Assembly (NCBI GenBank): GCA_045576675.1
Contig: JAZNGX010000075.1
Location: forward strand, 1 to 35,433
Length of the DNA: 35,433 nucleotides
Direction: 5' to 3'
DNA from: JAZNGX01 sp045576675
Lineage (GTDB): Bacteria > Bacillota > Clostridia > Monoglobales > Firm-18
Shown here piece after piece: positions 15,421 to 21,624 of the stretch. The notes under the pieces are model-generated. The model searched no databases. It was not told the DNA's origin and worked only from the letters and a program-made list of their open reading frames with translations. Each line of letters opens with the position of its first letter. Position 1 is the first letter of the stretch. The position numbers and the translations under genes were made by a program.

Positions 15421-16221
15421 TTAAAAATATGTTTTTAACCAATTTATGCAAAGGTTAACCCACTGTGCAACGTGAGGATAATCAACATCGTTTGTTTCAA
15501 GGTCTGCCGTTGCAAGCCCATGAGGACCTTTAGGGAATATGTGCATTTCAGTCGGGATTTTCTTTTCTGCAAGTGCCGTTGCAAGCAGTAACGAATTTTC
15601 CACAGGTACCGCACCGTCATTGAAAGTATGCCATATAAATGTTGGCGGCATATTATCGTGAATATGCTTTTCAAGCGACAAATAATCAAGCAAATCCTGT
15701 TTTCCTGCCAACAAAGTATCAAAAGAGCCTCTGTGTGCCTTATCACCTGATGTTATTACAGGATAGCAGGCAATTAGCAAATCAGGTCTGTTTTTATCCT
15801 TTGCCATACCTTTTATATTCTGAAGCTCAGGCTTCATATAATGTGTGCAAAGTGAAGTTGCAAGATGCCCACCCGCTGAAAAACCACATATAGCAATTTT
15901 TTTCGGGTCGGTACGCCATTTTTCAGCATTATCACGTATCATACACATAGCCCTTGTTGCATCAAGAAGCGGCTGCGGATGCACATTTGGTGCAACGCTG
16001 TAATTTACAACAAATGCATTAAAACCCGCCTCAAGAAACTTCATTGCAATAGGCTCAGCCTCTCTTGGAGATGTCAGCCAATATCCGCCGCCCGGGCATA
16101 TTAAAACAGCCGGTCTTTGTTCCTTTTCATCAAGTGAATACACAGTTAAAGTAGGCATAAAATCCTTATTTTTGCCGTCATATTCTTCCTTTTCCCAAAG
16201 CGGTAAAACCTCGTAAATCAT
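15421..16221 (-). CDS. Alpha/beta hydrolase, acetyl-xylan-esterase-like
   Basis: This gene encodes 266 residues with no signal peptide, so it is probably cytoplasmic. It has an oxyanion-type CPGGGYW (about residue 41), nucleophile elbow GFSAGGHLA (Ser about 114), a likely acid in TFNDGAVP and the catalytic His in FPKGPHGLAT. The pattern matches esterases of the Axe2/BD-FAE-like group that remove acetyl groups from sugars. It lies 11 bases after a YhcH/YiaL gene, also carbohydrate-linked, so the two probably act together on imported sugar derivatives. The exact substrate is not evident. Confidence 0.87.
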   Translation of the reverse strand: MIYEVLPLWEKEEYDGKNKDFMPTLTVYSLDEKEQRPAVLICPGGGYWLTSPREAEPIAMKFLEAGFNAFVVNYSVAPNVHPQPLLDATRAMCMIRDNAEKWRTDPKKIAICGFSAGGHLATSLCTHYMKPELQNIKGMAKDKNRPDLLIACYPVITSGDKAHRGSFDTLLAGKQDLLDYLSLEKHIHDNMPPTFIWHTFNDGAVPVENSLLLATALAEKKIPTEMHIFPKGPHGLATADLETNDVDYPHVAQWVNLCINWLKTYF

Positions 16222-16232
16222 ATTTTTCTCCT

Positions 16233-16676
16233 TTAGAATCTCACCTTAATAATAGCCTTTTTAAAGCTCGTCTTTTCATATCCTTTTACAGGTGCGTGTC
16301 CGTCACAAGGGAAAACAATATAGAACTTACCTTCTGACATTTTAATACCGTCGCCTTCACCCTTTGTAAAGAATATATCCTTTGTTTCATTATATTCTTC
16401 TGTAACTGTGCAATCCTCAATAGGTGCGTAAACCATTATTTCTTCACCTGAAATAATGTACTGCAAATCTATGTATTTTTTGTGTGCCTCAATTTTTATT
16501 TCATCCATACTTGTTGTTTCACCTTCAACAATTGAAGCAAACACATCGTCACCGTCAATTTCATACTTACCAACAGCGATATCTTTATCAAGACCTTTGA
16601 CAAAATCTATCGCTTTATCAAGTCTTTCTGACAAACCTTTGTACAAATCAATTGAATTAATTTTACCTGTAATCAT
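16233..16676 (-). CDS. YhcH/YjgK/YiaL-family protein (DUF386)
   Basis: This gene encodes 147 residues, started at the ATG at 16676 because AAGGAGG lies just upstream; the open frame runs further, to 16733. It is a cupin-like beta-barrel with the family segments EAHKKYIDLQYIISGEE and GKFYIVFPCDGHAP, whose His and Glu residues bind metal. Family members act on sialic-acid-type or other sugar intermediates and are often encoded in sugar-utilisation operons. The next gene is a sugar-esterase-like hydrolase 11 bases away. Confidence 0.92.
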   Translation of the reverse strand: MITGKINSIDLYKGLSERLDKAIDFVKGLDKDIAVGKYEIDGDDVFASIVEGETTSMDEIKIEAHKKYIDLQYIISGEEIMVYAPIEDCTVTEEYNETKDIFFTKGEGDGIKMSEGKFYIVFPCDGHAPVKGYEKTSFKKAIIKVRF

Positions 16677-16701
16677 ATAAATAACCTCCTTATTTATTGT
16701 G

Positions 16702-16730
16702 ATTTTATCATATTTAACATTAATTGTAAA
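16702..16730 (-). promoter_or_regulatory. Sigma-A-type promoter of the YhcH-esterase pair
   Basis: TTTACA (16730-16725), 17 bases and TAAAAT (16707-16702) lie about 25 bases before the YhcH start and overlap the 3' end of sfsA. Confidence 0.7.
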
Positions 16731-17397
16731 CAACTTTTACATATTTTTTTATTGCAAGTGTATCTTTGGTCACATCGCATTGAACAGCTATTATGTTTAC
16801 GCCTTTTTGTTCAGCTTTTTTAAGTGCTTCTGCAAATTCAGGATGAGTTGTATAATTTGGCGTAAAGCAATTTGCACCGTCGATTTTTATAACGAAAACC
16901 ACATATGCTTCATAGCCGTTTGCTACGCAATCACAAAGCTCGTTTATATGCTTTAAACCTCTTTCTGTGGGTGCATCAGGGAACATAACAACTCCGTTGT
17001 TTTCAAGCGTGACACCTTTTACCTCAACAAATATCTTTTTACCGTCTGCTTCAATATAAAAATCAAATCTCGAGTTTTTATACTTACATTCAGGCTTAAT
17101 CATTGTAACGTTTTCAAACATATTATGTGCCCATTCACCAAACACCTTGTTTGGTGCCTGACTGTCAATATTAACAAGCCTTTCCCCCTTATATACAGAA
17201 ATCAAATCATATTTTGTTTTGCGTTCAGGATTATCACTTTCCTGAACAAAAACCCTGGCACCCTTTTTAAGAAGCTCTCCCAAACGCCCTGTGTTTTTTA
17301 CGTGACAGTTACATACAACTCCGTCAATTTCAACCTGTGCTATAAATCTGTTGGGACGTGCAATAAACACCCCGTTTTTAATTCTTTCGTATCTCAT
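16720..17397 (-). CDS. sfsA: DNA/RNA nuclease SfsA
   Basis: This gene encodes 225 residues, the normal family length. Family motifs are FIARPNRFIAQVEIDG near the N-terminus (an OB-fold-like part), CHVKNTGRLGELL, the nuclease-like core FDFYIEADGKKIFVEVKG, and FPDAPTERGLKHINEL. SfsA has a restriction-endonuclease-like fold; the name refers to an early sugar-fermentation phenotype in E. coli. It is divergent from the small genes to the right. Confidence 0.95.
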   Translation of the reverse strand: MRYERIKNGVFIARPNRFIAQVEIDGVVCNCHVKNTGRLGELLKKGARVFVQESDNPERKTKYDLISVYKGERLVNIDSQAPNKVFGEWAHNMFENVTMIKPECKYKNSRFDFYIEADGKKIFVEVKGVTLENNGVVMFPDAPTERGLKHINELCDCVANGYEAYVVFVIKIDGANCFTPNYTTHPEFAEALKKAEQKGVNIIAVQCDVTKDTLAIKKYVKVVYN

Positions 17398-17418
17398 ATC
17401 TATATTATACGACTAATC

Positions 17419-17446
17419 ACGCAAAAAAACAAGTATGCATATTATG
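17419..17446 (+). promoter_or_regulatory. Possible sporulation (sigma-K-like) promoter
   Basis: AC (17419-17420), 17 bases and CATATTATG (17438-17446) resemble the sigma-K pattern AC-N16/17-CATAnnnTA apart from the last base. The same element recurs at 18443-18469. This is pattern inference only. Confidence 0.3.
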
Positions 17447-17464
17447 ATACAGGAGGTGAAATAT

Positions 17465-17536
17465 ATGTGTGAAAAAGGTTGCGACAGCAATATACTTTTC
17501 TTTATAATAATCTTTCTTTTGTTGTTCTATAGCTGA
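17465..17536 (+). CDS. Very small Cys-containing membrane peptide (23 residues)
   Basis: The peptide starts MCEKGCDSN and continues as one hydrophobic helix rich in Ile, Phe and Leu, ending YS. A strong AGGAGGTG site lies about 7 bases before the ATG, which supports real translation despite the size. Short Cys-plus-helix peptides of this type are often found with sporulation genes in Firmicutes. The peptide lies just before three other small plus-strand genes. Function unknown. Confidence 0.6.
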   Translation: MCEKGCDSNILFFIIIFLLLFYS

Positions 17537-17574
17537 CGATATTTGTCATACATTGTAATAACAAGGAGGAGCTT

Positions 17575-17820
17575 ATGAACATAGACGAAATGATTTCAAA
17601 ACTCAATGACCCGAGACTAAAAAAAGCAATAAATGATTTATCACAAAGTCCAAAAGGCAAGGAAGTATTAAAAAAACTGGATAAGCTGGATAAAAGCAAG
17701 CTTGAAGGATATGTAAAAAGCATAAACAGCAGTAATATTTCAACAGAAATATTACTGAAGCAAATACAAAGCAATCCCGGGCTTTTAGATAAGCTTAATC
17801 AGCTTTTGTCAAAAATGTAG
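17575..17820 (+). CDS. Small helical protein, unknown function
   Basis: This gene encodes 81 residues, almost entirely predicted helix, rich in Lys, Leu, Ser and Asn. It has no membrane segment and no Cys. An AAGGAGG site precedes the ATG. The MNIDEMISKLNDPRLKKAI start and the repeated KKLDKLDKSKL pattern suggest a helical bundle. It belongs to a run of small plus-strand genes (17465-19338) that I take as one functional group, possibly spore-related. I do not recognise the family. Confidence 0.75.
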   Translation: MNIDEMISKLNDPRLKKAINDLSQSPKGKEVLKKLDKLDKSKLEGYVKSINSSNISTEILLKQIQSNPGLLDKLNQLLSKM

Positions 17821-17823
17821 CAA

Positions 17824-17845
17824 AAGGGAGTCAGGCGACTCCCTT
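17824..17845 (+). terminator. Intergenic hairpin, possible weak terminator
   Basis: A 9-bp perfect stem (17824-17832 with 17837-17845) and 4-base loop lie between two small genes. Only ATTTA follows, so it may be an RNA-stability or attenuating hairpin instead of a full terminator. Confidence 0.5.
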
Positions 17846-17863
17846 ATTTAAAGGAGGTAAATA

Positions 17864-18184
17864 ATGGCGGATATAGAAAAAGCAATGGATACGCTGAGCT
17901 CTCTGCTTTCATCCGAAGAAGGCAAGCAAACACTGTCTGATATGGTAAGTTCATTTTCAGGAAGCACTTCCGAAAGCTCATCAGACGACCTTTTAAATAT
18001 GGATTCTATGCTTAAAGTAAAAAATATTATGGACGAATTCCAGCATAGTAACGACAGACGTTCAAACCTGCTTACAGCATTAAAACCATATCTTAACAAC
18101 GCACGCCTTGGCAGAATAGATGAAACAATAAATCTTTTAAAGCTTGCAAAGCTACCCACACTAATTAAAAGTATCAGAAAGTAG
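17864..18184 (+). CDS. Small acidic/helical protein, unknown function
   Basis: This gene encodes 106 residues with AAAGGAGG upstream. It has an acidic Ser-rich N-terminal half (STSESSSDD, about residues 34-42) and a basic helical C-terminal half ending LIKSIRK. There is no membrane segment and no Cys. The layout (helix, Ser/Asp linker, basic helices) resembles small clostridial proteins of unknown function encoded with spore-envelope genes, but no named family can be assigned. The next gene starts 7 bases after its stop, so they are co-translated or co-transcribed. Confidence 0.75.
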   Translation: MADIEKAMDTLSSLLSSEEGKQTLSDMVSSFSGSTSESSSDDLLNMDSMLKVKNIMDEFQHSNDRRSNLLTALKPYLNNARLGRIDETINLLKLAKLPTLIKSIRK

Positions 18185-18191
18185 GTGCAAA

Positions 18192-18443
18192 ATGGTATAT
18201 AAAAGGTATTGCAGTCCTTTTGAAAACGTGCAACGGAAACCCGAAACCCCTCCGTTGCCGGTTCCAAAGGAATGTTCCCCACACCCAAAAGAAGCAAAGC
18301 CATCATTTTTAGGAAATTTCGGAATGGATGACATTATTATTCTTGGATTAATATTAATACTGTTACTCGATGACACAGACGAAAAGGATTTTCCGCTTAT
18401 TATCGCACTCGGTTTCTTGCTCATAACAGGCTGGAATAATTAA
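18192..18443 (+). CDS. Small Pro-rich, membrane-associated protein
   Basis: This gene encodes 83 residues. A Pro/Lys/Cys-containing N-terminal half (two Cys) is followed by hydrophobic segments at about 48-60 and 68-80, separated by an acidic loop (DDTDEKD). The segment GMDDIIILGLILILLL, followed by Asp-Asp, resembles short clostridial sporulation-associated membrane peptides. It starts 7 bases after the previous stop. Function unknown. Confidence 0.7.
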   Translation: MVYKRYCSPFENVQRKPETPPLPVPKECSPHPKEAKPSFLGNFGMDDIIILGLILILLLDDTDEKDFPLIIALGFLLITGWNN

Positions 18444-18494
18444 CATTATTTAAAATATTACATATTATGTAATGAAGTCTTAAGGAATTAAGAC
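18443..18494 (+). promoter_or_regulatory. Possible sigma-K-like promoter plus palindrome and hairpin before the Cys-rich gene
   Basis: AC (18443-18444), 16 bases and CATATTATG (18461-18469) repeat the element seen at 17419. The -10 lies inside an 8-bp palindrome (ATTACATA-T-TATGTAAT). A second hairpin (18477-18483 with 18488-18494) follows. Both are upstream of the gene at 18520. Confidence 0.35.
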
Positions 18495-18519
18495 GATTTA
18501 TCAAATAGGAGGTTAGCTT

Positions 18520-19338
18520 ATGAGCGAGTGCAACGAAAGCCGTGTTCGCCCCAACTGCGATTTTAAAGACGGCGTATGCATCCATACAGACCAGGTATAT
18601 GATTCCTGTAAAGAAAAGGATTGTCTTGAGGATTTAGAGGTTATACTTACTGCAAGTGGTCAGTCTATTATAGACCAGGCAATAAACGTAAAAATCAAAA
18701 GTGCTGAAGTGATATGGGTATTTACAGACATTGAACCGGTGCCTTTTAACAGAGGATTTTTCACGGTTGATATTAAATATTTCTTCCGCGTTACACTGGA
18801 CGCGTTCAGAGGCGTTGGTAATCCAACAGAGGTTGAAGGTCTTGCAACATTTGATAAAAAGGTAATATTGTTTGGTTCAGAAGGTAATTCCAAAACATTT
18901 GCATCAAATTACAACCCGGGTGGTCAGATGCCTGTTATGTGGAGAAAAAACAACTTACCAAAAGCAATCGTTGAGGTTGTTGACCCAATCGCACTTGCAG
19001 CAAAGGTTGTTGATTCCTCAAGATGCAACTGCTGCTGTTCATGCGATGTATCCTCTGTTCCTGATTATATTTGTCAGTGCTTTGGCGACGAGCTTGTAAT
19101 GGGTGACTGTGCAAAACGAGTATTTGTTTCTCTTGGAATATTTACAATAATAAAAATCGAGAGAAATGTTCAGCTGTTGATACCTGCAATTGATTTCTGC
19201 ATTCCTGAAAAAGAATGCCTTGCAGCAACAGAGGATAATCCCTGTGAGTTGTTTAACTCACTGCGTTTCCCGATAGATGAGTTTTTCCCTCCGCAAAAAA
19301 GCGAGTTTGAAAACCACGACGATAACTGCTGCTGTTAA
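18520..19338 (+). CDS. Cys-rich conserved clostridial protein, possible spore-envelope component
   Basis: This gene encodes 272 residues with about 22 Cys. Clusters include CNCCCSCD (about residue 169) and the C-terminal NCCC. There is no signal peptide. The N-terminal third (CKEKDCLEDLEV and VPFNRGFFTVDIKYFFRV) is a beta-rich segment that I have seen only as conserved hypothetical protein in Clostridia. A high Cys content without secretion signals fits a crosslinked spore-coat or exosporium protein, and the upstream sigma-K-like element points the same way; both are inference. AGGAGG precedes the ATG, and a strong terminator follows. Confidence 0.8.
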   Translation: MSECNESRVRPNCDFKDGVCIHTDQVYDSCKEKDCLEDLEVILTASGQSIIDQAINVKIKSAEVIWVFTDIEPVPFNRGFFTVDIKYFFRVTLDAFRGVGNPTEVEGLATFDKKVILFGSEGNSKTFASNYNPGGQMPVMWRKNNLPKAIVEVVDPIALAAKVVDSSRCNCCCSCDVSSVPDYICQCFGDELVMGDCAKRVFVSLGIFTIIKIERNVQLLIPAIDFCIPEKECLAATEDNPCELFNSLRFPIDEFFPPQKSEFENHDDNCCC

Positions 19339-19381
19339 GGGAAACAAACTACGATTCAAATGAACAGATAAAAGTAAAAAG

Positions 19382-19421
19382 GAAACGACAACTTTCATTT
19401 TGAAAGTTGTCGTTTCTTTTT
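19382..19421. terminator. Bidirectional intrinsic terminator
   Basis: A perfect 16-bp stem (19382-19397 with 19401-19416) has a 3-base loop, an A-run before it and a T-run after it. It ends the Cys-rich gene on the plus strand and the tRNA-Leu transcript on the minus strand. Confidence 0.95.
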
Positions 19422-19507
19422 GGTGCCGGTGGCCGGAGTCGAACCGGCACGCCATCGCTGGCGGCGGATTTTGAGTCCGCTACGTCTGCCAATTCCATCA
19501 CACCGGC
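19421..19507 (-). tRNA. tRNA-Leu (anticodon CAA)
   Basis: This is an 87-base class II tRNA. The acceptor stem GCCGGTG pairs with CACCGGC and is followed by A and an encoded CCA. The anticodon stem GCGGA/TCCGC encloses the loop CTCAAAA, giving anticodon CAA for UUG. A long variable arm (CGCCAGCGATGGCG) and the T-loop GGTTCGACTCC are clear. It lies 82 bases downstream of pgsA, and an 8-bp hairpin (19512-19530) sits just upstream of its 5' end. Confidence 0.97.
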
Positions 19508-19589
19508 ACATTGAGCAGCTCTGCTGCTCACTTGGAATATTATAACTCAACTTAAACAAAAAAGCAAGTACTTTTTGCAAATTTTCAAA

Positions 19590-20114
19590 TTATTTTTTTT
19601 GAAGCTTATAAAAAACTCTCGAATAACTGATTAATGACAGCAGACTGAAAGCCAATGCCACACAAATAATTAGAATTTTTATTGCAGGCGGCATCATATT
19701 GCCATACACAATAAACAAAAAGAATGAGCAATAAAAAACAAAAGTTGCAACCTTGCCATACCATTTTGCCATAACCACTGTTTCGCTTTTTCTGTACAGC
19801 TTATATCCACCAAGTGCGAATACAAGCTCTTTGACAAATATAAACGCAAACACAATCCACATAGGCTTGTATCCGCCAAGTGCTATACAAAACGCAGCAG
19901 TAACCTGAGTAAGCTTATCAGCAAAAGGATCAAACACAGTACCAAATTTAGTTATTAAATTATATCTTCTAGCTATGTATCCGTCCAGTACATCAGTAAC
20001 ACCTGAAAGTATCAGCAAGCATGCGGCAACAGATGTGTTGCCGCTAAAAAACTGCCATACAAAAACAGGAATTAAGCATATACGAACTAAAGTCAGTATA
20101 TTCGGAATATTCAT
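19590..20114 (-). CDS. pgsA: CDP-diacylglycerol--glycerol-3-phosphate 3-phosphatidyltransferase
   Basis: This gene encodes 174 residues with the CDP-alcohol phosphotransferase motif DGYIARRYNLITKFG followed by Asp residues four apart (FDPFADK), which bind the metal and CDP head group. Several membrane helices follow. It makes phosphatidylglycerol phosphate, the first committed step to phosphatidylglycerol. It lies 17 bases after pfkA in the same orientation. Other members of this superfamily share the motif, but the length and N-terminus (MNIPNILTLVRICLIPVFV) fit PgsA best. Confidence 0.94.
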   Translation of the reverse strand: MNIPNILTLVRICLIPVFVWQFFSGNTSVAACLLILSGVTDVLDGYIARRYNLITKFGTVFDPFADKLTQVTAAFCIALGGYKPMWIVFAFIFVKELVFALGGYKLYRKSETVVMAKWYGKVATFVFYCSFFLFIVYGNMMPPAIKILIICVALAFSLLSLISYSRVFYKLQKK

Positions 20115-20131
20115 AATAAACCCTCTATTCG

Positions 20132-21103
20132 TCAGATTGAAAGAATTCTTGCCAAATCAATCAAATCATTTCTTACAACAGGCTTCATATCCAATCCTTC
20201 AATGATATCGACGTCATAAATCTTGTTGTTCTTAACACCTATAATTCTGTTGCCGATGCCATCTCTTAACAACTCTACAGCTCTTGAACCCATCTGGCTT
20301 GCAATAACTCTGTCCATAACAGACGGTGTACCACCACGCTGAATATGACCAAGAATTGTTGTTCTTGTTTCCATGCCTGTTAGTTCTTCTATTGTCTTTT
20401 CCAAGTCACCATCAAAGTTAAAGCCTTCTGCCTGAATGATTATGCAATGCTTTTTATTCTTTCTTGCACCATCTTTAATTGGCTTGATAAGGTCTCTTTC
20501 CAAATCAAAATCAGCCTCAGGAATCAAAATTGCCTCTGCACCTGTTGCAATACCAACGTTCAGAGCAATCATACCCGAATTTCTGCCCATAACCTTTACA
20601 ATGCTGCAACGTCTGTGACTTGATGCAGTATCTCTTATTTTATCAACAGCCTCTGTAGCAGTGTTAATAGCTGTATCAAAGCCTATTGTATATTCTGTGC
20701 ACGTTATATCATTATCTATTGTGCCGGGGATACCAATTGTTGGCATACCTTCAATTGACAAATCTTTTGCACCTCTGAAAGAACCATCACCACCGATAAC
20801 AACAAGACCATCAATACCAAAATAACGAGCGGTACCGATTGCACGTCTTACCACCTCAATATCTTTAAAGTCCTTACAGCGTGCAGTCTGAAGCATTGTA
20901 CCACCACGTTGAAGAATTTCAGACACGTCTCTTGCGGTCATTTCGTATATATCACCATGCAAAAGACCAGCATAGCCCTTTCTTATTCCCATTACTCTCA
21001 AATCATAATATTTAGCTGTTCTTACAACTGCTCTTATGGCAGCATTCATACCAGGTGCGTCACCGCCACTTGTAAGAACACCAATTGTATTAACTTCTTT
21101 CAT
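20132..21103 (-). CDS. pfkA: ATP-dependent 6-phosphofructokinase
   Basis: This gene encodes 323 residues, the usual bacterial length. It has the N-terminal TSGGDAPGMNAAIRAVV nucleotide-binding loop, GGDGSFRGA (about 103-111; a Gly at this position favours ATP over pyrophosphate), and the catalytic GTIDND motif with the base Asp at 128. The MGRNSG element and the C-terminal GGTPSVMDR substrate and allosteric segments are present. It catalyses the committed step of glycolysis. It lies downstream of mtrB and a DUF2007-like gene and upstream of pgsA. Confidence 0.97.
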   Translation of the reverse strand: MKEVNTIGVLTSGGDAPGMNAAIRAVVRTAKYYDLRVMGIRKGYAGLLHGDIYEMTARDVSEILQRGGTMLQTARCKDFKDIEVVRRAIGTARYFGIDGLVVIGGDGSFRGAKDLSIEGMPTIGIPGTIDNDITCTEYTIGFDTAINTATEAVDKIRDTASSHRRCSIVKVMGRNSGMIALNVGIATGAEAILIPEADFDLERDLIKPIKDGARKNKKHCIIIQAEGFNFDGDLEKTIEELTGMETRTTILGHIQRGGTPSVMDRVIASQMGSRAVELLRDGIGNRIIGVKNNKIYDVDIIEGLDMKPVVRNDLIDLARILSI

Positions 21104-21117
21104 TTTTATCCTCCGTT

Positions 21118-21312
21118 CTAAAAACCAATATCAATTATTATACCGTGAGCCTGTTCAACTTCGGTTTCAGGCACTAAAAACTCGTAGCAAATATCATCAG
21201 AGCCGTCATTTCCCATTTCACGCACTTTAAATATTATACCATTTTCAGTAAGAGCAAGTCTGATTTTATCAGACATTTCTTTGTCACGGGCAATATAAAC
21301 AATAGTCCACAC
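21118..21312 (-). CDS. DUF2007-like small protein
   Basis: This gene encodes 64 residues with the small beta-alpha-beta pattern MWTIVYIARDKEMSDKI, then FKVRE and YEFLVPETEVEQAHGII. Similar proteins precede pfkA in many Clostridia and are sometimes mislabelled glutamate decarboxylase; the size excludes that. The fold resembles DUF2007 putative signal-transducing proteins. It sits 9 bases after mtrB and 14 bases before pfkA. Its role is unknown. Confidence 0.82.
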   Translation of the reverse strand: MWTIVYIARDKEMSDKIRLALTENGIIFKVREMGNDGSDDICYEFLVPETEVEQAHGIIIDIGF

Positions 21313-21321
21313 GCTTTTAAA

Positions 21322-21552
21322 TCACTCTCCCACATCAACAATACCATGTTTTGTATAAAGCTTACATTTACCACGGACTTTAATCGCAGATGTGGTTTCG
21401 GTAAACTGAGCAATATACGCTTCACCGCTGTCTAATTTTTCAGTATGATGGAATCTCGTATCCTTGCCTCTTGTAAGACCGATAATATTAACTCCGTCTT
21501 CCAAGGCTTTTATTACGATATAATCATCACAGTCAGTCTTTGTATATTCCAT
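21322..21552 (-). CDS. mtrB: Trp RNA-binding attenuation protein (TRAP)
   Basis: This gene encodes 76 residues that align without gaps to Bacillus subtilis TRAP through the core. Shared stretches include EDGVN, IGLTRG, FHH, EKLD, IAQFTE and TSAIKVRG. The RNA-contact residues correspond to Lys39, Lys58 and Arg60, and tryptophan-site residues such as Thr27 and Thr32 are present. TRAP forms an 11-subunit ring that, with bound tryptophan, wraps GAG/UAG repeats in trp leader RNA. No trp genes or anti-TRAP gene lie in this window, so its targets are elsewhere. TAGGAGG precedes the ATG. Confidence 0.95.
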   Translation of the reverse strand: MEYTKTDCDDYIVIKALEDGVNIIGLTRGKDTRFHHTEKLDSGEAYIAQFTETTSAIKVRGKCKLYTKHGIVDVGE

Positions 21553-21583
21553 TGAATTTCCTCCTAAAATACCTACTTTGAAT

Positions 21584-21612
21584 ATTTTATACTATTTTTC
21601 AAGAAAAATCAA
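21584..21612 (-). promoter_or_regulatory. Sigma-A-type promoter of mtrB-DUF2007-pfkA-pgsA
   Basis: TTGATT (21612-21607), 17 bases and TAAAAT (21589-21584) lie in the 72-base gap after dnaE, about 30 bases before the mtrB start. Confidence 0.7.
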
Positions 21613-21624
21613 CCATTAATTCAA

